From the NCBI RefSeq assembly GCF_028291725.1, contig NZ_JAQGNT010000063.1, positions 1-64,000 on the forward strand: a stretch of DNA of 64,000 bases. The letters run 5' to 3'. The translations under genes were made by a program, and so were the position numbers. Shown in pieces: positions 1-8,474 of this stretch. Each line of letters begins with the position of its first letter. The stretch's first letter is position 1. The notes beneath the pieces were generated by a model. The model was not told the origin of the DNA, searched no databases, and saw only the letters and a list, made by a program, of their open reading frames with translations. Source of the DNA: Hydrocarboniphaga sp. (GTDB taxonomy: Bacteria; Pseudomonadota; Gammaproteobacteria; Nevskiales; Nevskiaceae).

Positions 1-133
1 CTTCTTCATGCTCAGCCGAAAAGAGCCCTACCGCGATACTGTCATCGACTTCCAAGCCCTCAGCGTCAAACGCAATGCACCTCGCTGGATCAAGGCCCTC
101 ACTCAGTACGGCCTGATCCCCGCAGCATCCTGA
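1..133 (+). CDS. C-terminal end of a probable transposase (5' end outside window)
   Basis: An open frame enters from the left edge in frame 2 and ends at TGA 131-133, giving about 43 residues that include MLSRKEPYRDTVIDFQALS and NAPRWIKAL. The MLxRxEPYR wording resembles the C-terminal tails of IS110/IS116-type transposases as I remember them, but the catalytic part lies outside the window, so the family is a guess. If right, an insertion sequence borders the amine dehydrogenase operon. The 144 bases that follow (134-277) show no gene, only a short CTACAAG direct repeat near 211-222. Confidence 0.4.
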   Translation, partial: FFMLSRKEPYRDTVIDFQALSVKRNAPRWIKALTQYGLIPAAS

Positions 134-277
134 TCTCCACCCCGCTTCCCATGGCCTCAAAAGGCCAGGGACCTCTGCGCCCTAAATCAGGTCTCTTTCA
201 CGTTAACCTACAAGCTACAAGCTGGCGCGACTGTTGCTATTTGTAACCGCAAACCTTCGGCCAAGAAGAAGAACGCT

Positions 278-1426
278 ATGCGTGCGAGGATCGCCCCGCT
301 TTCCGGACTTCTGCTCGCATTGCTGGCGTCGGCCGCCGCGGCCGAGCTGCCGCCGGAGGAGCTGAAAGTTGCCGAATTCCCGCCGGTCACGCCGCATACG
401 CTGGCGCTGCTGAGTTACGAAGGCGGCGTCATGAACCGCTACTACTTCGTCGACGGCGACACCGGCAAGGTGCTCGGCATCCTGCCCGGGGCCTACAACT
501 CGGCGCTGCGCTTCGCACCCGACGGCAAGTCGTATTACTCGGCCGACACGTTCTACGAGAAAATCGTCCGCGGCAAACGCAGCGACCAGATCACGATCTT
601 CGACGCCAAGACCGGCCAGGTCTCCGGCGAGATTGCCATCCCGGCCAAGCGCCAGCTGTCGTACACGGTCAACAGCGCGTTCGACTACACCGAAGGCGGC
701 CGTTATCTCTTGCAGTACAACATGGCACCGGCCGGCTCGGTCACGGTGATCGACACCGTTGCCAAGTCGGTGCTGACCGAAATCCCGACCGCCGGCTGCG
801 GCCTAGTCTACCCGTATGCGCCGACCGCGTTCGCGATGCTGTGCGCCAATGGCGGCATGCTGCGCATCGCGTTCAACGACAAGGGCGAAGTCACGCAGCG
901 GCAATCGGTGCCCAGCTTCTTCGACGTCAACACCGATCCGCTGATGCAGAACGGCATCACCGTGCCGGCCAAGGATTTGGGTGTCTTTGTCTCCTACGAA
1001 GGCCTGATCCATGAACTCGATCTGGCCGGGCCGAAGAAGACTTACGTCGCCAAGCCCTGGCCGGTGCGCGGCAAGGACGAGGGCAACTGGTGGCCGTCGG
1101 CCTGGCAGCCGATCGCGTACAGCGTCGCCAGGAATCTGGTCTATGTGGTGATGCGCGACGGCAAGCAATACGAGCACACCGCCGGCGGCACCGAGGTCTG
1201 GGCACTGGATCGCAAGACCCACAAGCGCGTGTTCCGCGCGGTGTTCGAGCATCCGATCTTCTCGATCGTGGTCAGCGGCGACGACAAGCCGCTGCTGTAC
1301 GCGCTGACCAACGAAGACGACATCAAGCTCTATATCTGCGACGCGGGCAGCGGCGAGGTGCTGCGCGAGGTCGAAGAGCTGGGCAGCTTCCCGTTCGCGA
1401 TGGTCGTGCCGGCGTTGACGCCGTGA
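278..1426 (+). CDS. mauB: Amine dehydrogenase heavy (alpha) chain, MauB/AauB-like
   Basis: This is the 382-residue heavy subunit of a tryptophan tryptophylquinone (TTQ) amine dehydrogenase, a periplasmic enzyme that oxidises primary amines to aldehydes and ammonia. A signal peptide covers residues 1-22 (MRARIAPLSG followed by a Leu/Ala core ending AAAA). The mature part is a repeat-rich beta-propeller with segments such as VDGDTGKVLGILPGAYNS, FAPDGKSYYSADTFY and GEIAIPAKRQLS, the pattern of methylamine and aromatic amine dehydrogenase heavy chains. It is first in an operon with mauE, mauD, mauA and two cytochrome c genes; its TGA overlaps the GTG of mauE. The substrate cannot be read from this chain alone. 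Confidence 0.85.
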   Translation: MRARIAPLSGLLLALLASAAAAELPPEELKVAEFPPVTPHTLALLSYEGGVMNRYYFVDGDTGKVLGILPGAYNSALRFAPDGKSYYSADTFYEKIVRGKRSDQITIFDAKTGQVSGEIAIPAKRQLSYTVNSAFDYTEGGRYLLQYNMAPAGSVTVIDTVAKSVLTEIPTAGCGLVYPYAPTAFAMLCANGGMLRIAFNDKGEVTQRQSVPSFFDVNTDPLMQNGITVPAKDLGVFVSYEGLIHELDLAGPKKTYVAKPWPVRGKDEGNWWPSAWQPIAYSVARNLVYVVMRDGKQYEHTAGGTEVWALDRKTHKRVFRAVFEHPIFSIVVSGDDKPLLYALTNEDDIKLYICDAGSGEVLREVEELGSFPFAMVVPALTP

Positions 1427-1941
1427 GCCACGACATCATCAGCGGCATTTTGAACGCGGTACTGCAGGCGGCTCTGGGCGCGCTGCTGCTGGGATCGGGC
1501 CTCGCCAAACGCCGGGCTTTCGTCGCGTGGTGGCAGGCACTCGGTATGTATCGCGCGCTGCCGCTGCGGATGAAACCGCTGATTGCGCAGGTGATTCCGG
1601 CTGCTGAAATCGCGCTCGGCACGCTACTGGTGCTGCCGCTGTTCGATGCGTTTGCGGCACTGCTAGCTGCGGCGCTGTTCGCACTGTTCGCGCTCGTGGT
1701 CGCGATCAACTGGGCGCTGGGCGTGAGCCGCTTCGACTGCGGCTGCCAGTTCGGATCGCGGCGCTCGCATGCTCGCGTGATCCTGGCGCGCGCCGTGGCG
1801 CTGTCGGTTCTGAGCGGCGCCTCGATGCTGCTGCCGGCGACGGCGCCGCTGGAAGCCGGCGTCTGCGCAGTGACGGCGCTGCTGATCGCGCTGATCGCAC
1901 TGAGCTGGCGCCAACTCGCGGCGACGCCGCGCCTCAACTGA
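1423..1941 (+). CDS. mauE: MauE, membrane protein for TTQ amine dehydrogenase assembly
   Basis: A 172-residue inner-membrane protein with four or five hydrophobic segments. It starts at GTG 1423, overlapping the heavy-chain stop by four bases (GTGA). The segment SRFDCGCQFGS carries the conserved Cys pair of the MauE/DoxX-related family. MauE and MauD are needed for correct formation of the many disulfide bonds in the light chain. The usual mauB-E-D-A gene order supports the call more strongly than the sequence itself, which is mostly generic membrane protein. Confidence 0.85.
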   Translation: MSHDIISGILNAVLQAALGALLLGSGLAKRRAFVAWWQALGMYRALPLRMKPLIAQVIPAAEIALGTLLVLPLFDAFAALLAAALFALFALVVAINWALGVSRFDCGCQFGSRRSHARVILARAVALSVLSGASMLLPATAPLEAGVCAVTALLIALIALSWRQLAATPRLN

Positions 1942-1969
1942 TCTTCGATCGTCGCTCTAAGGACCGGAC

Positions 1970-2581
1970 ATGGACACTCCCTTCATCGTGCTCGCCGTCA
2001 CCCAGGGCATCAGCCTGGTCGCGCTCGTCGCCCTCGCCATCGTCGTGTTCGCGCTGGCGCGGCAGATCGGCCTGCTGCACGAGCGCATCACGCCGGTCGG
2101 CGCGCTGATGACGCATCACGGCCCCAACGTCGGCGAATACGCGCAGGCCTTCGACGTCAACACTGACGCCGGCCTGCCGATGAAAATCGGCGGCGCCAAC
2201 AGCAACGGCAAGCGCAGCCTGCTGCTGTTCACCTCGCCGACCTGCCCGGTGTGCAAGAAGCTGATGCCCTCGGCGCTGTCGCTGGCGCGCGAAGAACGCG
2301 CAGGCCTCGACCTGGTGCTGATCAGCGACGGCCCCATGGCCGACCACACCGCGTTCCGCGAAATCACCGGCGTCAGCGACGCCAGCTACGTGGTCAGCAG
2401 CGCCGTCGGCATCCAGTACCAGATCGGCCGACTGCCGTTCGGCGTGCTGCTCGATGCCCAGGGCCGCGTGCTGGCGAAAGGCCTGACCAATACCCGCGAA
2501 CACCTGGAAAGCCTGCTGAACGTGGAGACGCTCGGCGTCGCCTCGATCCAGGAATATCGCCACCGCAAGGCCCAGCCATGA
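1970..2581 (+). CDS. mauD: MauD, thioredoxin-like disulfide protein
   Basis: 203 residues: one N-terminal membrane anchor (residues about 5-27, FIVLAVTQGISLVALVALAI), then a periplasmic thioredoxin fold with the active-site CPVC at residues 92-95 (FTSPTCPVCKK). MauD is known to be required for production of stable light chain, presumably through disulfide formation or isomerisation. It lies 28 bases after mauE, and its stop overlaps the light-chain start by four bases (ATGA), so the products are probably translationally coupled. Confidence 0.88.
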   Translation: MDTPFIVLAVTQGISLVALVALAIVVFALARQIGLLHERITPVGALMTHHGPNVGEYAQAFDVNTDAGLPMKIGGANSNGKRSLLLFTSPTCPVCKKLMPSALSLAREERAGLDLVLISDGPMADHTAFREITGVSDASYVVSSAVGIQYQIGRLPFGVLLDAQGRVLAKGLTNTREHLESLLNVETLGVASIQEYRHRKAQP

Positions 2582-3144
2582 GCAAGTTCGACGACCTGAC
2601 GGAAAGCTGGACGCGCAACGCGGCCCAGCGGCGCTCGCGGCGCGGCTTTTTGGCGCGCCTGGCCGGCGTGCTGACCGCGACCGCCGCGGCGCCGCTGCTG
2701 CCGATCGATCGCAGCGGCCGCGCCAACGCCGCCGAGCCGCCCAGTCAAGTGCCGAGTGAAGTGCCGAGTGAAGTGCCGACGATGGGCGCATCCGATGGCC
2801 CCAGCGACGATCCCAGCGACTGCGAGTACTGGCGTTATTGCGGCATCGACGGCTACCTGTGCAATTGCTGCGGCGGCGGGCCGGCGCTGTGCCCGCCCGG
2901 CACCACCGCCTCGGCCACGGCCTGGGTCGGCAGCTGTATGAACCCGGCCGATGGGCTGACCTATCTGATCGCGTACAACGACTGCTGCGGCACCGGCGAT
3001 TGCAGCCGCTGCGAATGCTGGCGCAACGAGGGCCAGACGCCGATCTACTCGCCGCAGCGCAACAACGACATCATCTGGTGCTTCGGTGCGCCGACCATGC
3101 TCTACAACTGCTCGATCGCGCGCGTGATCGGCCGCGCCGGCTGA
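2578..3144 (+). CDS. mauA: Amine dehydrogenase light (beta) chain carrying TTQ
   Basis: 188 residues, the usual length of light-chain precursors. The start carries a twin-arginine signal (RRSRRGFLA, residues 18-26), so it is exported folded. W116 (AWVGSC) and W167 (DIIWCFG) are 51 residues apart, the same spacing as the two Trp that form TTQ in known enzymes (W57/W108 in methylamine dehydrogenase). D91 and D135 fall where the two Asp needed for TTQ formation lie. There are 14 Cys for the disulfide-rich fold. NDIIWCFGA and YLIAY resemble aromatic amine dehydrogenase, while CNCCGG resembles methylamine dehydrogenase. A Ser/Pro/Val linker with 12-bp tandem repeats (about 2745-2775) precedes the core. 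Confidence 0.92.
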   Translation: MSKFDDLTESWTRNAAQRRSRRGFLARLAGVLTATAAAPLLPIDRSGRANAAEPPSQVPSEVPSEVPTMGASDGPSDDPSDCEYWRYCGIDGYLCNCCGGGPALCPPGTTASATAWVGSCMNPADGLTYLIAYNDCCGTGDCSRCECWRNEGQTPIYSPQRNNDIIWCFGAPTMLYNCSIARVIGRAG

Positions 3145-3149
3145 GTGCC

Positions 3150-3572
3150 GTGAGCGTCTTCCCGGGTTTCGCCCGGGCTACGGTGGTGGTGGCGCTGCTA
3201 TCGATCGCCACGGCCAGTTCCGCATCCGAAGGCGAGACGCTCTACGCGCTGAACTGCTCCGGCTGCCACGGCCGGGACGCACGCGGCATGCCGCCGCAGA
3301 TTCCGGATTTGCGCGCCTCGCTGCCGCTGCTGCTGAGCACGGCCGCCGGCCGCGGCTACGCGCTGCGCGTGCCGGGTGTGGCGATGTCGATCGCCACGCA
3401 GCAGCAGGTGCGGACGATCCTCAACTGGATGCTGCCGGCACTGATTCCCGGCGGCGAGCGCTACACGCCGTTCACGCTGGCCGAGGTTGCGACCGCCAGA
3501 CGTAGCCCGTTGACCGATCCGGAGTCGGCGCGCGCGCTGCTGCTCGACGATGGCTATGGAGATCCGCGATGA
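3150..3572 (+). CDS. Small monoheme cytochrome c in the amine dehydrogenase operon
   Basis: Read from GTG 3150, five bases after the light-chain stop, this gives 140 residues: a signal peptide (VVVALLSIATASSAS), one haem-binding CSGCH, and a conserved IPDLR segment just after it. The likely role is periplasmic electron transfer from the dehydrogenase, inferred from operon position. A GTG at 3145 is in another frame, and no ATG fits. The stop overlaps the next cytochrome start by four bases. The Met axial ligand is not certain; VAMSIAT is one candidate. Confidence 0.75.
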   Translation: MSVFPGFARATVVVALLSIATASSASEGETLYALNCSGCHGRDARGMPPQIPDLRASLPLLLSTAAGRGYALRVPGVAMSIATQQQVRTILNWMLPALIPGGERYTPFTLAEVATARRSPLTDPESARALLLDDGYGDPR

Positions 3573-4030
3573 CCCGAATATTTGTGCGCCGCTGCGCGCT
3601 GCTGCTGGCGATCAGCCTGCCGGCGCCAGCTGTGATGGCCGACCCCGGCGCCGAGATGTTCGCGACACAGTGCTCCGGCTGCCACCAGGCCGACGGCAGC
3701 GGCGTCGAGGGCATGTATCCGCCGCTGACCGGCTTGTCGGCCTGGGCCGCGACGCCGGCCGGCCGCGAATACCTGGCGCAGGTGCTGACGCACGGCCTGT
3801 TCGGCACTATCGAGGTCGGTGGCGCCTCGTACATGGGCGGCCTGATGCCGGGCTTCGCTCACCTGAAGATCGAGGAAATCGTCGATCTGCTGAACTTCGT
3901 CACCGGCACGCTGAACCAGCCTGCCAAGAACTACACGCCATTCGATGCGGCGCTGGTCGAGGCGGCGCGCGCGGCCAAGCTCAGCGGGCCGGCGATGAAG
4001 CCGGTGCGCGACAAGCTGCCGAAGCGCTAG
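3569..4030 (+). CDS. Monoheme cytochrome c, second in the operon
   Basis: 153 residues with a signal peptide (residues 1-24, ending VMA), one CSGCH haem motif followed by QADGSGVEGMYPPL, and a downstream GLMPGFAHL that probably supplies the Met ligand. The layout is that of small class I cytochromes c acting as dehydrogenase electron acceptors. It overlaps the preceding cytochrome gene by ATGA and ends the operon just before a REP pair. Which of the two cytochromes accepts electrons from TTQ cannot be told from sequence. Confidence 0.82.
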   Translation: MTRIFVRRCALLLAISLPAPAVMADPGAEMFATQCSGCHQADGSGVEGMYPPLTGLSAWAATPAGREYLAQVLTHGLFGTIEVGGASYMGGLMPGFAHLKIEEIVDLLNFVTGTLNQPAKNYTPFDAALVEAARAAKLSGPAMKPVRDKLPKR

Positions 4031-4033
4031 GCC

Positions 4034-4110
4034 GTAGGTTGGGGTGAGCCTGCGAACCCCAACATCGGCGCGGAACGAATGTTGGGGTTCGCAAGCTCAC
4101 CCCCACCTAC
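4034..4110. repeat. REP-like inverted pair, family A (GTAGGTTGGGGTGAGC)
   Basis: Two copies of a GTAG-headed palindromic unit in opposite orientation, heads outward: 4034-4063 and the complement at 4081-4110. Each unit can itself fold (GGGGTGAGC with an internal GCGAACCCC). The right head supplies the TAG stop of the gene ending at 4107. The pair lies between convergent genes and may also act as a terminator. Confidence 0.85.
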
Positions 4111-4523
4111 GCGGGCGGCGCCTCCTCATCCGGCTCAACCGGCTTGCGCGTGCCCAGTTGGTCGATCGGCCGCGGTGGATTCCTGATCTCCGGTGGCAGC
4201 GACCATTCGTTGAGGTCATAGCCGGCGGCGCGCATCGAGCGTGCGATCGCCTCCAGTTGGCGCGGATGGCCGCGCGTCGAGGCGATGCTGCCGGGACGCG
4301 ATACCAGCACCAGCCAGCGCTCGATCAGGCGGCCGCGGTCGTTCAGCGCATTGCCGCTGGCGATGCGCGCCGAGGCCCATTTCTGGGTCTGCACGAAATC
4401 CGCCATCGGCACGATCATCGCGCCCGCACCGTCGACGATGAAGCAGACGATGTCGATGTGCCGGACGACGCGCGCGCGCTGCATCGCTGATTCCAACAGG
4501 CTGCGCGTGCGCGGCACCGCCAT
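4107..4523 (-). CDS. Hypothetical protein, 138 residues
   Basis: Starts at ATG 4523, two bases after the epimerase stop, so it is probably cotranscribed with that gene. Not recognised. The protein has a hydrophobic strand-like segment (IDIVCFIVDGAGAMIVPMA), a basic middle and a Pro/Glu-rich tail (KPVEPDEEAPPA). No signal peptide or clear metal motif is visible. The stop codon is the TAG in the head of the adjacent REP unit, so the natural C-terminus may have been altered by the repeat. Confidence 0.6.
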   Translation of the reverse strand: MAVPRTRSLLESAMQRARVVRHIDIVCFIVDGAGAMIVPMADFVQTQKWASARIASGNALNDRGRLIERWLVLVSRPGSIASTRGHPRQLEAIARSMRAAGYDLNEWSLPPEIRNPPRPIDQLGTRKPVEPDEEAPPA

Positions 4524-4525
4524 GC

Positions 4526-5536
4526 TCAGCCGCCGTAGTAGCCGCGATACCAGTCGGCGAAGCGGCGCAGGCCTTCCGCGATCGGCGTCGCCGGCGCGAA
4601 GCCGACGTCGCGCTGCAGCGCGGCGGTGTCGGCATAGGTGGCGACCACGTCGCCGGCCTGCATCGGCAGCAGGTTCATCGTCGCCTTGCGGCCCAGCACG
4701 TCCTCCAGCACCGCGATGAAGTCCAGCAGTTCCACCGGCTGGTGGTTGCCGATGTTGTAGACGCGGTACGGCGCGCGGCTGCTCGCCGGGTCCGGCGCCT
4801 GCGCGTTCCAGTCCGGGTTGCCCGTCGCCGGCCGGTCGGTGAGCCGCACCACGGCTTCGACGACGTCGTCGATATAGGTGAAATCGCGCTGCATGCGGCC
4901 GTGGTTGTAGACGTCGATCGCTTCGCCTGCCAGGATCGCCTTGGTGAACTTGAAGTAGGCCATGTCCGGCCGGCCCCAGCTGCCGTAGACCGTGAAGAAG
5001 CGCAGGCCGGTGCAGGCCAGGCCGTACAGGTGCGCATAGGTATGCGCCATCAGCTCGTTGGACTTCTTGGTCGCCGCGTACAGCGACACCGGGTGGTCGA
5101 CGTTGTCGGCCACGGCCCAGGGCATCTTCTCGTTGGCGCCGTACACCGAGGACGAGGATGCGTACAGCAGCGGCGGCAGCCCGTGATGGCGGCAGGCTTC
5201 GAGAATATTGGCGAAGCCGACCAGGTTGCTCTGCACATAGGCCTGCGGATGGGTCAGCGAATAACGCACGCCGGCCTGCGCACCGAGATTGATCACGCCA
5301 TCGAACTTCGCTGAGGCGAACACCGCGTTCAGCGCCGCCGCATCCGCCAGATCGACCGGGGCGAACGAGAAGCCGGGCCGGCCCTCGAGCTGTGCGAGCC
5401 GGTCGCGCTTGAGCTGCACGCTGTAGTAGTCGTTGAGGTTGTCGATGCCGATCACGCGGTCGCCGCGGTCCAGCAGGCGGCGGCTCAGGTGGTAGCCGAC
5501 AAAGCCGGCGGCGCCGGTCACGAGCAGGGTTTTCAT
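4526..5536 (-). CDS. NAD-dependent epimerase, UDP-glucuronate 4-epimerase type
   Basis: 336 residues from the start MKTLLVTGAAGFVGYHL, with the NAD-binding GxxGxxG motif at residues 7-13 and the SDR catalytic Tyr-Lys in SLYAATKKSNE. NDYYSVQLKRDRLAQL and ALRFFTVYGSWGRPDMA-like segments are those of the UDP-glucuronate/UDP-galacturonate 4-epimerase branch, which makes UDP-galacturonate for surface polysaccharides. An in-frame start further upstream (5596) would add 20 residues with no Rossmann-fold function, so I prefer 5536. It is not next to other polysaccharide genes in this window. Confidence 0.85.
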   Translation of the reverse strand: MKTLLVTGAAGFVGYHLSRRLLDRGDRVIGIDNLNDYYSVQLKRDRLAQLEGRPGFSFAPVDLADAAALNAVFASAKFDGVINLGAQAGVRYSLTHPQAYVQSNLVGFANILEACRHHGLPPLLYASSSSVYGANEKMPWAVADNVDHPVSLYAATKKSNELMAHTYAHLYGLACTGLRFFTVYGSWGRPDMAYFKFTKAILAGEAIDVYNHGRMQRDFTYIDDVVEAVVRLTDRPATGNPDWNAQAPDPASSRAPYRVYNIGNHQPVELLDFIAVLEDVLGRKATMNLLPMQAGDVVATYADTAALQRDVGFAPATPIAEGLRRFADWYRGYYGG

Positions 5537-5653
5537 GTGCGCCATCAGGCCATAAATGCAGTCGCGGGTACAATGTCGCAACCGGATACTCAACAAAACA
5601 ATCGCCGGACGAACGACCCGCCGGGCGTGATCGTCTGCTGGCCCTCTTCGCCG

Positions 5654-7420
5654 ATGAATCTCCTGCTGCTATCAGCGACTCTGCTGGCCCTGCTGTCGGG
5701 CCCGCTGCTGTATGGCGCGGCGCGCGAGCGGCCGGCGGTGCTGGCCTTCCTCGACGGCTTCGTGCTGGTCGCGATCAGCGGCCTGGTGATGCTGGAAGTG
5801 CTGCCCGACACGCTGCAATCCGGCGGCTATGCCTCGCTGGTGTTCCTGGCACTCGGCGCGCTCGGCCCCAGCCTGCTCGAGCATCAACTGCATCACGCCA
5901 AGCGCGCCCACGTCGCGGCGCTGGTGCTGGCGATGGCCGGCCTGGTGCTGCACAGCATTGGCGACGGCACCGCGCTGGCGCCGCTGCCCGGCGCGGCCGC
6001 CGGCGGTGATGAGCCCAACATCGCCCTGGCGCTGGCGATCGCGGTGCACAGCGTGCCGGTCGGCCTGATGGTCTGGTGGCTGCTGTACCCGGTGTTCGGC
6101 GCGCTGTTCCCGGCGCTGGCGATCGCCGCGATGTGCCTGGGCACGATCATCGGCTATGCCTACGCCGGGCCGGTCAGCGGCTGGCTCGGCGCCACCGGCT
6201 GGGCCTGGCTGCAGGCCCTGGTCGCCGGCTCGATCCTGCACGTGGTGTTCGGCCGCCCGCATCTCGGCGACACCTCGGCGCACCGCATCGCGCGGCCGCC
6301 GTTCGAAGGCCTGGGTAACCTGGCGGCGCTGGCCGCGCTGATCCTGCTCGAGAACCTGCACCCGGAAGGCCACCACAGCCACCAGGGCTTTCTCGACCGG
6401 CTGATCGACTTGGCGCGCCAAGTCGCACCGGTGCTGATGCTGGCCTGGATCGGCGGCAGCCTGCATGCCCACAGCCAGCGCCGCGTAAAGCCGACACGCT
6501 CGCGCCTCGGCGGCCTGCTGAGCGGCCTGCTGCAGAGCGAATCCGGCGAGCCGCTGCCCGAACACCTGCTGCGCACCAATGCCGGCGTGCCGCTGCCGGC
6601 GAGCCTGGCCTGGCTGACCGGCGCCAGCCTGCTCGGGCTGTCGGTGCTGCTGGTCGGCTGGCCCTTGCTCGGCTGGCAGCTCGCAACGGCGCGCGCCGCC
6701 GCGGCGCTGCTGATCGCGATGCTGGTGGCGTTGCCGCTGGCCTGGCTGTTCCGCGACGCGCCGCTGCGGGTGTTCCGGCCGATGGCCGCCGGCGCCGCGC
6801 GGTTCACGCCGATGACGCCGGCGGCCGCGCCGCTGTCGGTGCCGCCGCCCAAGCGCATCGACAACAGCGTCCGCGGCTACCTGCTGGCCCGGGTCGATCG
6901 CGACGCGCCCTGGCTGCTGGCCGGCCTGCTGTTCGCCGCACTGGCCGCACCCTGGCTGCAGCAGGCGCCCTGGACCAGCCTGCCGCTGCTGCTGCAACTG
7001 CCGCTGTTCGCAGTGCTCGGCCTTGCGTTCGCCGGCAACCCGCTGGCGGCGACTCCGATCGCGGCGCTGCTGATGGCATCCGGCCTCGGCTCCGGGCCGG
7101 TGCTGGTGTTTTTGCTGGTCGGGCCGCTGCTGAGCCCCGCGCTGCTGGCCGGCCTGGCGCGGATGCATGGCCGCGCGCTGGCGACCGGCTTCGGCGCGGT
7201 CTCGCTGGTGTCGAGCCTGGCGATCGGCCTGGCGGCGCAAAAGCTGCTGCCGGCCGGCAGCCTGCCGCTATCCTCTTCCGGCTCGACGATCGCAAACTTG
7301 CAGACCCTGCCGCTGCTGGCGGTTTGCCTGCTGACCGCGCACTCGCTGCTGCGGCGCGGCGGCCGCCAGTTCTTCGGCATGCTGCTGAAATATGTGAACC
7401 ACAGCCACGACCACCATTGA
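5654..7420 (+). CDS. ZIP-like metal transporter fused to a YraQ/ArsP-like permease half
   Basis: 588 residues, strongly hydrophobic. The N-terminal half has the two ZIP signature helices: LHSIGDGTALA (H100, D near 104) and AIAVHSVPVGLMVWWLL (H132), where ZIP proteins carry HNxxDG and HExPxE/G. A His-rich cytosolic or loop segment follows (HPEGHHSHQG). The C-terminal half contains PLAATPIAALLMASGLGSG and FLLVGPLLSPALLAGLARM, the re-entrant pattern of the YraQ/DUF318 permease family that includes the organo-arsenical exporter ArsP. The tail ends HSHDHH, which suggests metal binding. The start at 5654 is the first ATG before the hydrophobic region. Substrate and transport direction are unknown. 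It ends 34 bases before the next transporter gene. Confidence 0.65.
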   Translation: MNLLLLSATLLALLSGPLLYGAARERPAVLAFLDGFVLVAISGLVMLEVLPDTLQSGGYASLVFLALGALGPSLLEHQLHHAKRAHVAALVLAMAGLVLHSIGDGTALAPLPGAAAGGDEPNIALALAIAVHSVPVGLMVWWLLYPVFGALFPALAIAAMCLGTIIGYAYAGPVSGWLGATGWAWLQALVAGSILHVVFGRPHLGDTSAHRIARPPFEGLGNLAALAALILLENLHPEGHHSHQGFLDRLIDLARQVAPVLMLAWIGGSLHAHSQRRVKPTRSRLGGLLSGLLQSESGEPLPEHLLRTNAGVPLPASLAWLTGASLLGLSVLLVGWPLLGWQLATARAAAALLIAMLVALPLAWLFRDAPLRVFRPMAAGAARFTPMTPAAAPLSVPPPKRIDNSVRGYLLARVDRDAPWLLAGLLFAALAAPWLQQAPWTSLPLLLQLPLFAVLGLAFAGNPLAATPIAALLMASGLGSGPVLVFLLVGPLLSPALLAGLARMHGRALATGFGAVSLVSSLAIGLAAQKLLPAGSLPLSSSGSTIANLQTLPLLAVCLLTAHSLLRRGGRQFFGMLLKYVNHSHDHH

Positions 7421-7454
7421 GCACGCCCTTCATGAGTGACAGCGAGACCCGCCG

Positions 7455-8474
7455 ATGACGCTGCCCGGCACCGCCACGCAACGCATCGATATCGCCACCT
7501 GGGCGCTGACCGGCATCGGACTGGTCGCGGTACTGCAACTGCATCTGCTGCCGGCGCTGCTCGGCGGCCTGCTGGTCTACGAGCTGGTGCGCGGGCTGGC
7601 ACCGTTCATCCGCTCGCGGCCGATCGAGGCCGACCTAGCCAAGATCATCGTCGTCGCGCTGATCGCAGTGCTGGTGGTGACCGCGCTGACCGGCCTGATT
7701 CTCGGCGCGCTGTCGTTCTTCCGCAGCCAGGCCGGCGATCTGTCGGCACTGCTGGAAAAGCTCGCGCAGATCATCGACGAATCGCGCAACCGGCTGCCGG
7801 CCTGGATGCTGACCTACGTGCCGGGAACCGCCGACGATCTGCGCGCCGCGCTGTCGCGCTATCTGCGCGAGAACGCCAGCATGCTGCAGGGCGCCGGCAC
7901 CAACTTCGTCCGCGCGCTGGTGCATGCGCTGGTCGGCATGGTCATCGGCGGCCTGGTATCGCTGCGCGAAGCCACCGTCGCGACCACGCAGCGGCCGCTG
8001 GCGGCGGCGCTGAGCGAACGCGCCGAGCGCATCAGCGACTCGTTCCGCCGCGTGGTGTTTGCGCAGTTCTGGATCGCGGCGCTGAACACCACGTTCACCG
8101 GGCTGTACCTGGGCGTGGTTCTGCCGCTGATGCACGTGGAACTGCCGCTGACCAAAACCCTGATCGCGGTGACCTTCGTCTGCGGCCTGCTGCCGGTGCT
8201 GGGCAACCTGATCTCCAACGCAGTGATCGTGCTGGTCAGCCTGTCGAACTCGGTACTGGTCGCGGTCGGCTCGCTGAGCTACCTGATCGTGATCCACAAG
8301 CTCGAATACTTCCTCAACGCCCGCATCATCGGCTCACGCATCCGCGCGCGCGCCTGGGAACTGCTGATGGCGATGCTGGTACTCGAAGCCACATTCGGCA
8401 TCGCCGGCCTGGTCGCCGCGCCGATTTACTATGCGTATCTGAAGAACGAGCTGACGGCGAAGGAGCTGGTGTAG
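7455..8474 (+). CDS. AI-2E family (UPF0118/PerM-like) membrane transporter
   Basis: 339 residues with about seven or eight membrane spans and a large soluble loop after the third (residues about 85-150). The C-terminal half carries the conserved family segments LPLTKTLIAVTFVCGLLPVLGN and NAVIVLVSLSNSV, then IVIHKLEYFLNARIIG. Members include autoinducer-2 exporters and sodium/proton antiporters, so the substrate is not assigned. The start at ATG 7455 is 34 bases after the metal transporter; the two are probably one operon. The stop TAG is formed by the head of a REP unit. Confidence 0.82.
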   Translation: MTLPGTATQRIDIATWALTGIGLVAVLQLHLLPALLGGLLVYELVRGLAPFIRSRPIEADLAKIIVVALIAVLVVTALTGLILGALSFFRSQAGDLSALLEKLAQIIDESRNRLPAWMLTYVPGTADDLRAALSRYLRENASMLQGAGTNFVRALVHALVGMVIGGLVSLREATVATTQRPLAAALSERAERISDSFRRVVFAQFWIAALNTTFTGLYLGVVLPLMHVELPLTKTLIAVTFVCGLLPVLGNLISNAVIVLVSLSNSVLVAVGSLSYLIVIHKLEYFLNARIIGSRIRARAWELLMAMLVLEATFGIAGLVAAPIYYAYLKNELTAKELV

